Counted from the first letter of the stretch, positions 14,582 to 27,700 are shown. The stretch is DNA of 64,000 bases from Chrysoperla carnea (GCF_905475395.1 NC_058342.1:38497640-38561639); one strand, 5' to 3'. Program-made: numbers and translations. The notes: generated by a model from the letters alone, not told the origin.

Positions 14582-14720
14582 ATGTTTTTTTCATGCAAGA
14601 ATGCGATTTTGTGCTGTTGTCAAATTTTTCAACAGTTACGAATTTTTTTAATTGTTTTTGGAATTTTATCAATTCTAATAGAAGCCGACAACTACTCATC
14701 AAATTCAGACAATAATGGAA
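14582..14720 (+). CDS. InR: InR coding exon 1: start codon and signal peptide
   Basis: Starts [14 protein letters not shown] and continues with a hydrophobic run, [14 protein letters not shown], a good signal-peptide core. Donor gtaagt follows at 14721. The exon ends in phase 1 (GGA A) and fits the next exon (TT TGC) to give NNGICRSVDIR. The ATG at 14582 is the first one upstream of the hydrophobic core in this frame. Assigning this exon to InR is inferred from strand, phase and position; its sequence is not conserved. Confidence 0.75.
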
Positions 14721-17700
14721 GTAAGTTTCTAATTTTTATTGATCTTAGTAGTCGCTAGTCAAGTATTTTTATTTTTTATTTTTCTACTTGATTTGTCTTG
14801 ATTAGCTTTTTATAAAAATTAAAGTATGTATAATTATGTTCAAAATAAATAAATGTCTAAAATTAATTTTTATACAAATGTCATTATACTGAAATATATA
14901 GAAAGTTACATGATTAATATCAGTATTAGTATCAGTATCACTAACAGTATTGGTATCAGTATCAGTATCAGTAGATAATTAGGTACTATCAACACTAACA
15001 TGGCCAGTATTTCATTTCCTCCAAAATATTAAAAGCCAAAGAGTTCATAACTGAAAACATTGAAAGTAAAGTAAATGAAGTGAAGGGTATGATGAATAAA
15101 GTTATTGGTAACTGATCCTGATACTGATACTGATAGTAAAGTATTTTGAATTATATATTAATAAAAGAATTTAATTGGAGAATAAATGAATTAAATTTTA
15201 ATAAAAATTGATATCAGATCAGATCTAAATAGAAGAAGAAGAAGAAGAAGAAGAAGCATTCACAACACAACACCACACCACACCACTATTTAATTTAGTT
15301 TTATTTAGTTTCCAATACAATTACAAATATCATATTTAAGTGTCACTGTTTTAATTATAATTATAATTATAATTTAAACAGTTGTGTACCTTCTACTTCT
15401 ACTTCTACTTCTCTACTTACTAGAAATTCTTTCACCAAGTCAAATGTACTGTTCACTGTCAATTTTTATTTTTTTTTTTTAATGTAAAATAGTCATAATT
15501 CATTGAGTATGTCATAACAGATGATCATTAATTGAACTCTTATATTTTAATGTTTATCTAATTTATATTAGATGGTGCAGTGTAATGTCAGACTAAATTT
15601 TATTTTTAAAATGTATCTTTATAATAATATGTATCTTTATTCTGATGTATAAACTATAGTATTATAAAATTTCAATGAAATCCATTCAGTAGTTTTTGCG
15701 TAAAAGCATCACAAACAAACAAACAAACAACTTTACTTTCACATTTATAATATGTAGTATGAATATCATTTGAAATGAATCAAATATTTAGTTAATTTTG
15801 ATTAGAAGCTCGTAATTAAAAGGTAGTTTTCTTTTGTTGTGAATCGAGCACAACAGCACAACAGTACAACAGTAAGGTATAACTGGTGAGGTGAGACCAG
15901 ACCTCCATTACATTGTTCTGTTGTCTACGTCCCTGAATTCATATTATACATAATACAATACACACGATTTAGGTAAAATACCAATCAATACTTTAATTAA
16001 ACTTAATTGAAATCAATTAGATTCATTTATTATAAAGATAACTAAATTTTTTATTTCATTTATACGTACGTACGTACGTGCATTATGTACAGGGTGATTC
16101 ATTTATAATTCATCCATCTTAACTCAACTCAATATTGATTTCTCTTGAATGATTCAATTAATTTTTAATTATAAATAAGTAATGTAAAAGTAGACTTGTC
16201 AAAGTTTGCCATAATTCAATCAATTTTAAACTTATTTATTGCAAGCACATGAACATTTTTTTTAAATGTTCACTATGAGAACCATTCAATCATACTTCAA
16301 GTACAACTTATCAATCAATATCAATCTCTTTCTTGCATGACGGACGCGGTCTTAACGTAACATCTGTGATTCTCCTTTGTCTTAATTAGGAATATCAAAT
16401 CTCCATATTTTGCGTACTTCTAAAAATTTACAAAAACCAACTTAACTTTTCTGTCCGTGCTCCGTGCTGCGTGCAATGAGAATTCTTTACCTAAAGTAAT
16501 TTCAAAAAATTAATCATCATTCCAACTGAGCGATGCAAATGTTCTATGATAAAATATGAATATATAACTAAAAAAAAAAAAAGGAGAGATATCAAGTTCA
16601 AAGTTGTATAGTGTACTCGGCACGTAAAAAATGAGATTGAGTTCGTAAATGAGCAAAATAGGTCAATTGGATCTTGTAAACCGTTAGAGATAGGACACAA
16701 GTTTAAATGCAAAAAATGTTCTTTATAAATAAACAACTTTAGTTTGAAACATTTTTTCGCTAACATCATTGTTTACTCATGAGCGTACAAATTAGGTTAA
16801 TAACATTATATAGTATGTATTATATCTGAATATCAATTATGTATGTATGTGTGGCACCACACGATTGTGACTATCTTTCTTTATTGACATGACAAGTAAA
16901 GAAAACAAACGATTGCGTAATAAACACCGCGCCGTCTATACATAATATTTCAACAATTAACCCAACCAATTGTATTGTTTTCACTTATTTTTGCAAAGAT
17001 TACATTGTATTGAGTTGAGTTGAGTTAAGATGAGACTCCTAACTAACTATTGATATTGATAATGAAGTAGGGGAGTGAGTGAGTGGTTAATAAAAGACAA
17101 AGTAAAATGAGAGTCGTAGAGTATGAGAGTATGGCCCCCGGTAATTAATAATTTTTGTCTATAAAATCTATCAAATGTAAAGTGAAATTGAATTGTTGTA
17201 TAAGACACAGATAATGGATCACCTTGTACACTTTGTATGTATCGAATTCAATGCATATCATATCATATTTACACACTTTTGTCGATGTCGATGTGTGACA
17301 CGGTGTGTGTCAAAATATATGTGTCACAGCACACCATACCACACATGTAGCTGGCTGCCTACACTCACTCGTGTGTGTGTGTGTGTGTGTGTGTAGTCAC
17401 TTGTGACATTTTTAAAATTTATCCAACAATTATAATAATTGTATTCATTCAATTAGAATTATTTTTTATCATAATCATAAATTTTATATAATCAATCAAG
17501 TTCATTGTTTTCATATTTTAATATTCTAATTAAAATATTTGAAATTGATCAGAAAAATCGCTCTTTGCTCTTTGTATGCAACTTTGACCGATTCTTGTCA
17601 AAATTAATTGTCATGTACCGAATTTTATCCGAACTTTGTGAAAAGAAGTAATTTAGTTAATTTAGTACATAGTATCAGTATCAAGTATGTAAATTTTATC

Positions 17701-20700
17701 ATCGAAGCACTCAGATGGAGTGCGATGGATTTCTCGCATCGACTTTAAACTGCTTCTTAGCGGAATGCTAAAAAATGAAAAGCTCGAGAATCAATTATAA
17801 AAATAGATACATTTATCTATGTATCGACCTCTCGACCTCCTTAACTTTGTAACTAACATATTTAATAAATACTACGTTGGGTCCCAAAAGTTAAAATTGC
17901 TTATCTGATCCAAAATGTAAGAAGTGAATTGGATCTTTGGATCGATATTTTTGTGGTTTTTAAAATTGTTTTTTTTTTATTTTTTTTTATTTTTGCAGTT
18001 TGCAGGAGTGTTGACATACGAAGTACAACAGCAAATTTTAAGAAATTAGAAGGATGTCGAGTGGTTGAAGGCAACGTGCATATTTTACTACTGGACCATT
18101 ATACGCCAAAGGATTTTTTAAATGTTACATTTCCAGAATTAACTGAAATAACTGGCTTCTTACTCTTATACCGTGTTGAAGGTTTGGAAACATTGGGTAA
18201 AATGTTTCCAAACTTAACTGTAATACGGGGCCGAGAACTGCTTTACAACCATGCCTTCATTATTTTTGAATTAAGTTCAATACAGGTACAATAACAATAC
18301 AGTGTGTTACAATGTTTTAGTAAACCCACATATAATTTTATTCTCAAATTCTAGGAAATTGGACTTTATTCGCTGACAAATATTGAAAGGGGCGCCGTTT
18401 ATATTTCCAAAAATCCAAACTTATGTTTTTCATCAACGATCGATTGGGGTTTAATCGTTAAACAAGGATCTGCAAATAATGTTATAACTGTAAGTATATC
18501 TGATTTATAGTTCGTCATCATCAAAATCAGAAAACCAGAATTTCATTTTCGCATGCTTACAAATTTTTCAAAATATTGTCTTACTAAACAAATTCCAAAC
18601 ATTTTTCGTTTTTCGTCTTTGTTAAAACAACAACAATAACACTGTTACTACATTCTTTATTACACATTACACATTATACTGTAAAATAAATTAAAATGGA
18701 AGAATTGTTATCTCATACATACAAACGTTTGCGAAAATGATATTGTTTTTTGGACTAACGACCTACGATCTACTATTGAATTATTGATTTGAATTTTTAG
18801 TTTAACAAAATCGAAAATGAATGTGGACTATGCCGAGGCGATGAAAAAAATGGTTACGATGTTGAAAAAGATTCTCATGTAAAAACATGTCCTGTAGCTT
18901 TCCATCATGAATACAGTGGGAAATACAGTCCGCAACCAGGCCGACATTTGTGTTGGAATCGAGATAACTGTCAAAAAGTATGTCCGAAAGAGTGCGGCAA
19001 CAACACATGCAATAGCAAAGGACAGTGCTGTAAGAATGATCAATGTTTGGGCGATTGTTATGGTGCAAATTTGGATCGTTGTAAAGTATGCAAAAATTTA
19101 AGCATTTGGAAGGATGGCGAAAGTTTATGTATGCAAAAATGTCCGGTTACTCATAATTATGTGGTAAGTAAACTTAAACGTTACATACACATACTTTTAG
19201 GTTAAAACTAAAGCTACAGTCATACTATGTAAGTAAAGTACTGCTCCTTACGTTCAATTATGTTACATTACGTTACGTTACGTATAGTGTGTTCAATTAA
19301 AATAGCCTTAGATAGCTGACTTGACTTGGGTTCTGCTGACTTTTGATTTGTTTTAGTACTTAAATCGACGATGTGTTAGTGCTGATCAATGTCGTAACAT
19401 CACTAAACCAAAAGGTGACTTAGTTCGACGCAATAAACCGCATAAACCGTTCAATGGTTCATGTCTGTTAGATTGTCCACTTGGTTATGAAGAAGACGAA
19501 ATCAATGGCCAGTTATCTTGTAAAAAATGTGAAGGTATACGATACGATACGATAAAATGTGACGCTACGCCTTCATGATATTTATGATGTTTACGTTTGA
19601 TCTTTGATTTGCAGGGAAGTGCGTAAAACGTTGTGGTGGCGCTAGTGTGAACAGTATTCATACTGCACAAAGTTTAAAAGATTGCACCATAATAAACGGA
19701 TCGTTAGATATCCAGCTACGAGATGGCAGTGAGTCTTTCCTAAAGTCATATACGACTCATCTTTAATTTTGGCTTCTTTCATTTTATTTTTACAGATATT
19801 GTACACGAGTTAAATGAGAATTTGGGCCAAATTACGGAAATCACTGGATATTTGAAAGTCACACGATCGTATCCGTTAATGTCACTTGGATTCTTGAAAA
19901 ATTTACGGATCATTCGTGGTTATCATGTTGATGCACAGAACGGGTATGTATTTCATTCCTTGCATTCAGCACGAAATTTATTTGATGTGTCCTCGAAAAC
20001 TCGAAAAACCTTTAATTATTTTACAAGACCACACACGACCTTTCTGGTTCACTCTGGTTCTTTGTGAACAATCATCTTAGAATTTAATTTCTATTTATTC
20101 GTTGCGTGCTGCGTGCTTTGCTGTCTATTAACTGAAGTTCTTCAAATATTTTAAATTGATGGCGGCATTTTTTTTTTTTTTTTAATAGATATTCGTTGAT
20201 TGTAAAAGATAACCAAAATTTACAAGAGCTCTGGGATTTTTCGAACCACACCAATCACAAATTACAAATTTTAAACGGTCGCGTACAATTTCATCACAAT
20301 CCAAAGTTATGTATCGACAAAATCGATGCGTTGGTGGCGATGATTGGCTTAAAAAATGTACGTGAAGATGAAATACAACGCAAAACAAACGGTGATAAAA
20401 TTGCATGCAACTTAGTCGAATTACCCGTGAATTGTACCCTAAACATGTACGGCGCCACTTTAGAATGGCGTCCCTTTAAAATGACCATGAACGATGAACG
20501 TCATCTGTTGGGCTACGTAGTCTTTTGGATGAAGACTGATCGTAAGAACATATCTATTTACGAGTCCCGTGATGCTTGTGGAGGGGATGGATGGAATGTG
20601 GACGATGTATTGAAACCGACGGGCGATGATTTTATTTACCATCCGCTTACCAAATTAGAATCGTATACGAATTATGCGGTTTATGTGGAAACCTATACAA

Positions 20701-23700
20701 TTGCATCCGAACCATTTGGTGCTCAAAGTAAAATTCTTTATTTTCGAACACTTCCTGGAGGTAAGTCCACTTTTCTGTTCTTTTTTTTGTTTTTTTTTTT
20801 TTGTTTGTTTTGATATATTTGGTTAATGGACAAAATCGTCCATGCAAAGTTTTTATAGATTTCTTTTAAATAGAAATCACAATCGTTCTGGGACTCTGGA
20901 AGCTAAAGGCCATGTATCAGTCAATAAAATTTCTGATAATTTTAAATATATGGGATGGGAGGAATGAGGTAAATGCAGTACGAAGTAGCTGGAGCTAACA
21001 TACCCTCCCAAATAGTGCTTCACTTGGATACCACGTCCTTAGATACCGTGTCCCCTTGTAGCGAAACATTGGTCCTTAATCCAAGCGTTTTGTGTTTTTT
21101 TGATGCAAATAAAAAATGTTTTGATAGAAATCGAATAAAAAAAAAACAACTAAAATTTGAATATAATTTCAGTTCCTACATCAGTTACGAATTTGAGTGC
21201 GGTATCAAATGATAGCAGTTATCTTCTTATATCCTGGAATCCTCCTTTGAAACCAAACGGCGAAATCACACATTACAAAATAAAATTAGAAGTCGAGAAA
21301 CCGACATCACCCGATCAACGAAACTATTGTGAAGATGGTCCAAAAGAAACGACAAACGTTGGAATCGACGAACCACCTGACCGAACATCAGAAAATGGGG
21401 AAGATGATAGTGAAAAAAACGCAACGAACAAGAAAACCAAATCCGAGTTAAAAGATAAGGAACCAGAAGCGGAAGCGGCTGCATCGTTTGAAGATGCCCT
21501 CCAAAATTGGGTTTTTGTGAAACGACCAGAATATGCGGCCGATAAACTGCATGAGCGTAACAAGCGAGAAATCACTAATGGGATTCTCAATTATGCGAAT
21601 AGTTCAAGAGTAGAGGGGGGACATAGCAGTGGTGATAAAAACAATAAATCGGAGGAGAATGGTACGATTTTTTATGAGACATCGAAAACAATGTTAGTGA
21701 TCTCGAATTTAAAGCATTATCGTGAGTACACGGTGAAAGTGAAAGCGTGTCGTCAGTTGTACGGTGCGAATGATAACGAGTCGCGCGCATGCAGCGTAGA
21801 AGCGTTTAAAACACAACGAACTCTTGCTAAACCTGGTGCTGACAATGTGACCAATATTCAATTAGAGATTCGGACTACAAATAAAAGTTTGGGTGTTGTG
21901 AAATTGACATGGAACGAACCATCTGACCCGAACGGAGTTATACAAACATATCAAATCGAATACAAGCAACTTGATATTGAAAATGTGAGTACCTATCTTT
22001 ATTACATTTTTATTTTTATTTTATTCCAATCCAATCCAATATTAATTCATTCCAAATAAAGCCAATAGCGTCCTTACCAATCGCTTGTAATGACCTGAAC
22101 TGAACATCTAAACTGCATCCAACTACATCCAAATCAAAATACTCTCTACTATCTCTATAAATATATAAAAACAAGGAGTCCCATTGAATCATTTGAACCT
22201 CACCGCCGCCCCCCCCCCTCCCCAGCCTTTAATACCGATCACGTAGCTACCTATGTACGATATAATAAGCTGCCAATTAGAATCGTATCTGTTGCTGCTA
22301 GTATCGCAGCTAGTATAACAGCTAGCAACTAACTAGTGAGTGCGTGAGTGACTTGAATAAAATATAAATAAAACGTAAATATATAAATTAGATGTATGAT
22401 ATGGATGGGATGGCCTGGTTTTTCCTTCATTCTTAGTAAATCAATTACATTGTAATTGATTTTGAGTGGAGTGGAGGTGTATATATATATATATATATAT
22501 ATGGAGGTGGTGTGATAATAATTGCTTGTGTTGTGTTTTTTAGGCTAAACCAACAGTGGTATGCATAACACGTAAAAAGTTTCGTGATCAAATGAATTCG
22601 TATCCAATCAAAGATTTAAGTCCTGGCAACTATAGTTTGCGATTGCGTGCAACCTCTTTGGGTGGAGAGGGTAGTTATAGTGCATACAAATATTTTTATA
22701 TACCTCCAGCTTCCAGTTCGTCAACGTTTCAAGTCGCTTTGGGAGTTGTTATCAGTATCGTTATTGTAAGTTATGTTATTTATTACCAACTGAACTGAAC
22801 TGAACTGAACTGAACTGAACTGAACTCATTCATTGTTACACCTTCAATTTTATTGGTCCTGTTCACCCCCCTACCACAAGTTCTGTTTGTAAGTAACTGG
22901 TTTGAATCCAAAACTATAAAAGAAATTGTTTATTGTTTACATAATTATGTTTATGATAAAGCTGTAAAATGTAACGAGTAGCTTAATGATTGCTAGTACA
23001 CCAAAGAGGTGGTGTTTGGAGGACACCTGAGACAATAATATTGAAACGTTCAATGATTTTAATTTTAATTTTAATTGAAGCAGTCAAGAGCAGTTTAAGT
23101 TTAAATTGAATTTTACTTTTTAGGTAATATTAACATTAGCTGCGTTATTTTTATACTTTCGACGATATTATTTATCAAATGTACCAAATATGAAATTAAT
23201 CGCATCCGTGAATCCCGAATACGTGAGTACTGCATATGTACCGGACGATTGGGAAGTACCACGTAAAAAAATAGAATTATTAAGAGAATTGGGTCAAGGT
23301 AGTTTTGGTATGGTTTATGAAGGGGTCGCACATGATGTAGTGAAGGGGGTCTCTCAGATGCGTTGTGCGATTAAAACAGTTAACGAACATGCAACTGATC
23401 GTGAACGAATTGAATTCCTAAATGAGGCGTCGGTTATGAAAGCATTCGATACTGCGCATGTTGTACGCTTATTGGGTGTTGTCTCCCAAGGACAACCGAC
23501 TTTAGTCATTATGGAACTCATGTCGAATGGTGATTTGAAGTCATATTTGAGATCCCATCGACCTGAAGAGCAGGACGCTAATGGTGGCAATCCACGACGT
23601 GAAAATCCGCCATCTTTGAAGCGTGTCCTACAAATGGCGATTGAAATCGCTGATGGTATGGCGTATCTAACAGCGAAAAAATTTGTTCATAGAGATTTAG

Positions 23701-24748
23701 CTGCCAGAAATTGCATGGTAAGCATTATGGATTATGGATTACTTGAATTAAACTGGGATTGGTTGATTGATAGAATTTTTTTTTGTTCTGTTTAGGTTGC
23801 TGATAATTTAACTGTTAAAATTGGGGATTTTGGAATGACCCGTGATATTTACGAAACAGATTATTATCGTAAGGGATCTAAAGGTCTGCTACCGGTACGA
23901 TGGATGGCACCAGAAAGTCTTAAAGATGGTGTCTTTCAAAGTAGTAGTGACGTGTGGAGTTATGGTGTTGTACTTTGGGAAATGGCCACATTGGCATCTC
24001 AACCATACCAAGGCTTATCCAATGAACAGGTATGATTTTTAATTTTAATTACATTTATCAAAGACCTTTTTACTACGAATTACTACTGCTTTTGGTTGCA
24101 GGTCCTTCGATATGTAATCGATGGCGGTGTCATGGAAAGACCTGAAAATTGTCCAGATAAATTATACGAGTTGATGAGACTGTGTTGGCAACATAAATCG
24201 TCAGCACGACCCACATTCTTAGAATTAGCAAGTATTTTATTGGCTGATGCATCTAATGAATTTAGAGAGGTTAGTTTAATAACAAATCAATAATAATTAG
24301 TGATCAATAATGTTTGATGACTGATGACTGATTATTGATTATTGGTTTTGTATGTTATTTTATTTTATAGGTAGCATTTTATTTTACAAAGGCTGGCCAA
24401 GAAGCGTTGGCCGCACAAACCTTACAAATTCAAGATGAGGCTGAAGCAACAACTCCATTACGTCCTGTAAATACTGCCGATGAAGATGAATTCTCATTGG
24501 ACAGTTGTTCAGATCGTGAGGACGGAGATGTTGAGGACGGTTCCGTGGATATGCATGAACATGAAGGCCGTGTCAGTTTTCCCGGATCGAGTTTTTTAAC
24601 AGCGGCGTATCATGACAAGTCTGAACCAAACAGTGTGGTGAACGGTTTTATATCAATACAAGAACCCCCTATGCAACAGCAACAAGCCCCTCATGCAACC
24701 AACACACCCACACCCACATCTAATTTAAACACCACCACTCAATGTTAG
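14582..24748 (+). CDS. InR: Insulin-like receptor (receptor tyrosine kinase), complete gene of 14 coding exons
   Basis: Coding exons 14582-14720, 17999-18285, 18355-18489, 18801-19163, 19357-19534, 19615-19728, 19796-19943, 20189-20760, 21173-21984, 22544-22765, 23124-23717, 23796-24029, 24102-24269 and 24371-24748 join in frame to 1447 codons plus stop. Domains: hydrophobic signal segment (about 12-35), L1 (about 47-190), furin-like Cys-rich (about 195-370), L2 (about 380-520), fibronectin III modules (about 530-970), RNKR furin site near 775, membrane span 980-1002, NPEY at 1020-1023, kinase about 1040-1315. Kinase motifs are [20 protein letters not shown] (1199-1201) and the triple-tyrosine loop YETDYY (1207-1212), all intact. 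The receptor binds insulin-like peptides and activates PI3K/Akt and MAPK through IRS/Chico. The tail after the kinase is about 125 residues, starting near 1323, with no YxxM motif. Fold and kinase leave little doubt. Which paralogue it is, in insects with several InR genes, is unresolved. Confidence 0.95.
14721..17998. other. InR intron 1 (3.3 kb) with microsatellites and a solo transposon arm
   Basis: Holds AGTATC-type repeats (about 14919-14973), an AGA run (15230-15255), a CAAA run near 15708, an ACGT run near 16066 and a GT run (17371-17393). At about 16614-16740 it also holds one arm of the fold-back element described at 40182-40438. No exon is recognised inside it. Confidence 0.75.
16614..16740 (+). 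mobile_element. Solo arm of a fold-back MITE-like element
   Basis: This stretch shares long interrupted matches with the left arm of the element at 40182-40438, for example GAGTTCGTAAATGAGCAA here versus a near-identical run there, then TAGGTCAATTG, TCTTGTAAACCGTTAGAGA and AAAATGTTCTTTATAAA. The right arm is missing. It lies inside intron 1 of the insulin receptor. Confidence 0.6.
17999..18285 (+). CDS. InR: InR exon 2: L1 domain
   Basis: Encodes [19 protein letters not shown], the conserved start of receptor L domain 1, and then [19 protein letters not shown]. Two AG acceptors lie 7 bases apart (17998 and 18005). Only the first keeps the frame with exon 1 and the conserved cysteine. Confidence 0.93.
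18355..18489 (+). CDS. InR: InR exon 3: end of L1 domain
   Basis: Encodes [19 protein letters not shown] and [12 protein letters not shown], matching the LGLYNL and ELCYLATIDW region known in vertebrate receptors. Phase 0 at both ends. Confidence 0.93.
18801..19163 (+). CDS. InR: InR exon 4: furin-like cysteine-rich region
   Basis: Encodes 121 residues with about 20 cysteines, including [18 protein letters not shown] and [13 protein letters not shown]. This is the signature spacing of the insulin-receptor Cys-rich domain. Confidence 0.95.
19357..19534 (+). CDS. InR: InR exon 5: end of cysteine-rich region
   Basis: Encodes [26 protein letters not shown] and CKKCEG, continuing the disulphide modules. 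Donor gtatac; ends in phase 1. Confidence 0.92.
19615..19728 (+). CDS. InR: InR exon 6: Cys-rich to L2 transition
   Basis: Encodes [19 protein letters not shown] and [15 protein letters not shown], the conserved start of L domain 2 (the C-x-INGSL motif). Confidence 0.92.
19796..19943 (+). CDS. InR: InR exon 7: L2 domain
   Basis: Encodes [20 protein letters not shown] and [19 protein letters not shown], a leucine-rich L2 signature. Ends in phase 2 (GG) at donor gtatgt. Confidence 0.93.
20189..20760 (+). CDS. InR: InR exon 8: end of L2 and first fibronectin III domain
   Basis: Follows a long T tract and tag acceptor. Encodes [18 protein letters not shown] and FHHNPKLC, the end of L2, and then the first fibronectin III module with LEWRPFKM and [13 protein letters not shown]. 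Ends at donor gtaagt. Confidence 0.95.
21173..21984 (+). CDS. InR: InR exon 9: fibronectin III, insert domain and furin cleavage site
   Basis: The largest coding exon (812 bp). Encodes a fibronectin III strand ([20 protein letters not shown]) and a long charged, low-complexity insert domain rich in E, K, N and D. The RNKR cleavage site, which would separate the alpha and beta chains, follows near residue 775. A further fibronectin III module then has [20 protein letters not shown]. Confidence 0.95.
22544..22765 (+). CDS. InR: InR exon 10: last fibronectin III domain and first half of the membrane span
   Basis: Encodes [20 protein letters not shown], a typical fibronectin III ending, a serine spacer and [11 protein letters not shown], the first half of the transmembrane helix, continued in the next exon. 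Preceded by an intron with AT and C runs and followed by a CTGAA pentamer array in the next intron. Confidence 0.93.
22789..22827. repeat. (CTGAA)n microsatellite in InR intron 10
   Basis: About seven to eight perfect pentamer units starting 24 bases after the exon 10 donor site. Confidence 0.9.
23124..23717 (+). CDS. InR: InR exon 11: membrane span, NPEY motif and kinase N-lobe
   Basis: Encodes [12 protein letters not shown] (end of the span), SVNPEYVS (the juxtamembrane NPxY docking site for IRS/Shc PTB domains), [13 protein letters not shown] (glycine loop), CAIKTVNE (ATP-binding lysine), EASVMK (helix C glutamate), VVRLLGVVS and the catalytic loop HRDLAARN. Confidence 0.97.
23796..24029 (+). 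CDS. InR: InR exon 12: DFG and activation loop
   Basis: Encodes [20 protein letters not shown] with the three autophosphorylation tyrosines, then [14 protein letters not shown] and [16 protein letters not shown]. All catalytic residues are intact. Confidence 0.97.
24102..24269 (+). CDS. InR: InR exon 13: kinase C-lobe
   Basis: Encodes [38 protein letters not shown] and the end of the kinase fold. Phase 0 at both ends. Confidence 0.96.
24371..24748 (+). CDS. InR: InR exon 14: C-terminal tail
   Basis: Encodes [13 protein letters not shown] and then an acidic tail with [22 protein letters not shown] and a Q/P/T-rich end before the TAG at 24746-24748. ATTPLR also occurs in the Drosophila receptor tail as I remember it. 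No YxxM or NPxY is present after the kinase. Confidence 0.93.
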   Translation, partial: VAFYFTKAGQEALAAQTLQIQDEAEATTPLRPVNTADEDEFSLDSCSDREDGDVEDGSVDMHEHEGRVSFPGSSFLTAAYHDKSEPNSVVNGFISIQEPPMQQQQAPHATNTPTPTSNLNTTTQC

Positions 24749-27700
24749 TTACTAATCAAGATTACAACATAAAAACACCCATCTGAACGAACCCCCAGTA
24801 TTCATGTGCCCTTCTTAACAGATCTTCCTCTGATCCTTCTATTCACCATTATTAATCACATACTGGTCCTCCATGACAACCCTGAACCCTGAGCCCTGAA
24901 CCCACCCCAATCACATATAAGGGCTACGTATAGAAATTGGTTGTAATTTGAAAATATTTTTCATTGTGCCTGCAATTCTGCAACTAAATATAATTTTGGC
25001 GTCAAAATTATATTTATCAAAAAAAATTTCGAATTTTTTATTTTATTTATTTTATCTATTTATTTTCTAATTTTTATTTTTTTGAAAAATTAAAACAGAG
25101 AAACAAATTAAAAAAAAAAAACACACAAACAAAAGTTCTCGCACTTGTGTTGCATGTACGTATGAAATGCGCATGAACATAAACGGAACGGAGGAAATAA
25201 ACGGAACGATTGAACACTACTTGTGTGATTGAAGACGAAAATTCACAAATAGTGCCCATATGTACAAATTGTTACACCTCACAATATAATATTTGAGCTG
25301 AAATTGTAAGGTGGTGTAACTTTTTGAAGTCTTTTTATAGGACAAGTACGAGAACTAAATCAAGTAAATAACAATTTCCATCCAATAATATCCCGCCATG
25401 TTTATCATCACGCCATCACGTTTTTTAATTTTAATATCAAACAATATTTGATTTTCAATCTATTTAAAAAAGTTGTTTTTCTTTTATATTCATGTGAATC
25501 GACACAGACGCTAAAATCAATACAATTTAAATATAAATATATATATATGTATGTGTGTGTGTATGTGTGTGTGTGTGTGTAAGTGTAAGTGTAAGTGTGC
25601 ATGTAACAAGAAACCTTGAAACAAGACTAAGCGTAAGCGACGCCACGATACAAGATAGAAGTACAAGTACGTCGTTCCAAATCATTATTTTAAGCTTTTG
25701 AGTAACTTTAATAATTTTTTCTCTCAATTGACTCCGTTTCAATATAGGATACAAGGATACAGGGTGCAGTACGGTTTATAACAACGTATAATATTCGTGC
25801 GATTATATCAGGTTTAGGTTTAAGATCTAAGTACCATGAATTTCATTTTTATTTCAACAATACAAAAATAACCAATATTTAGCGCTCGTAAATTAAAATG
25901 TTGCCATAAATCCGCCCCTTGTATTTAAACCAATCGCTTTTCATATATATATATTTTTTTTTTTTTTGAATTAATGATTTAGATTTTTTTTATCACAATT
26001 TTTCCTTTATTAGTTTGAAATTTGCGATTAAAACATTAACAAAACAAAAACCAGATCGAATTTAAGTCTTTTCTAAACCCAAAAAACCGTAAAAGTTTGA
26101 AATTCTTTTGAAAATAATAATTTTAAGTTGGTTAAGTTACCGTTTGAAAATTAGAGAACAAATTCAAATCCGATCTGGCGATTCAGAATAAACTTTTTAC
26201 TTTGGATTTGAACAAAACTTTATTTTTTTTTAAGTTCGTGCGATTTTAAAATTTTGAAGAAAAAAATTGTGGTATCTTCATTAAAAAAAAAAAAAAAAAA
26301 ACGGAGTGAAAAATAATTATTTTCGAATAGTTTTCGAAATTGATTTACAAAAAAATCTATAAATAACAATAAATGAAAATTGAAAAACCTCGCATTAATT
26401 AAAAACAAAAAATTCACTTTTTTTTAAATAACAAAGAACCCTGCAACAATCATATTCAAAGACCTTTCGATCAAACTGTTTGGAAAAATGATCTTTGAGA
26501 CAATTTGATCGAAATGCGTTCTGCATTGAAATTGTGGAGTTTCCTTAAATAAAATTACACTGTTAATATTGTTCCTGTTTTAATCGTGTATAAAATAAGG
26601 GTCCTAGTTTAATGTTTTCGAACCTTAACAAAATAAAACAAACATTGTATTATAAATTTTGTAAACTTGTAACCTTAAGACCATCAGTAATCAAATCACA
26701 TTTTTTAGACTATGAAAATTTAAATGTAATTTTCAACGATAATTTACTATTCCCAAACCTTTTTATTTCTCCCAGTCCTACTGCCACTCCTCATTAAATT
26801 GGGTCATTGTAAGTGATTGACTGTTTGTTTGTTTGTTTGTTTGTTTGTTATAAATAAATAGATTATTTGTAAAGACAGACAAAAACAGAATAGATAATTC
26901 TAATGCTAGTCTGAGTCTAATTCTTATCTTTTATTTTAGATCAAACTCAAACAAACTGTCAATGACTTTAAGATACTGACGAATCTGACGAGTCTCTCCT
27001 TTGTCCAGGTATCTGTTCGTTTCCTAAAATCGGGAAATCGAAGTTTAATCATAAAAACACAATAAACAGTATTTTTCTTTTATAAAACAAATCAAATATC
27101 CCGCCATTTTTCATAATATTAAGTATTAATTTGTCAGTTTTACAACAATAAAAGAACATCATAGATGTTTATACTCTTCTTGGATCGCTACCAGTTGGTA
27201 AATACACCTTGGTACTTGTTTGATCGATGATTCCAGCCAAATAAACAAGCAAGTTTGACGCAACGTGTCAATTCAATTTTAAGCAACCTTAGAATATACA
27301 AATTAAGGCCATCAAATTTAGAATATGTATAAGGCTGAAGTAATTTTCTGATGAGTAAGTCATGACATGATGATATGACCTTGACTTAACTAAATAAATT
27401 GAACAGTATTAGCGATCTAGATTGATAGCGATATAAAACTCAATGATGTTTATTTATTTTGAAATAAAGCTTATTTCACACCATAGTTTTAATTATGTTA
27501 TGTATTTTAATGTGTAATCTCAATAACTTGGTTCGGTTCTTTGCAATACTGACAACTTAAAAAAAGAAATTTTTATCAATAATGAATTCTACTTAAAGAA
27601 AAAGAAGTTTTTTTTTATTTTTTGAATTCGTTTTCAAATACTGCCGAATAAAAAAATTTTTGGGGGAAGATTAAAATTAATTTGTAGCACCTTACAAAAG

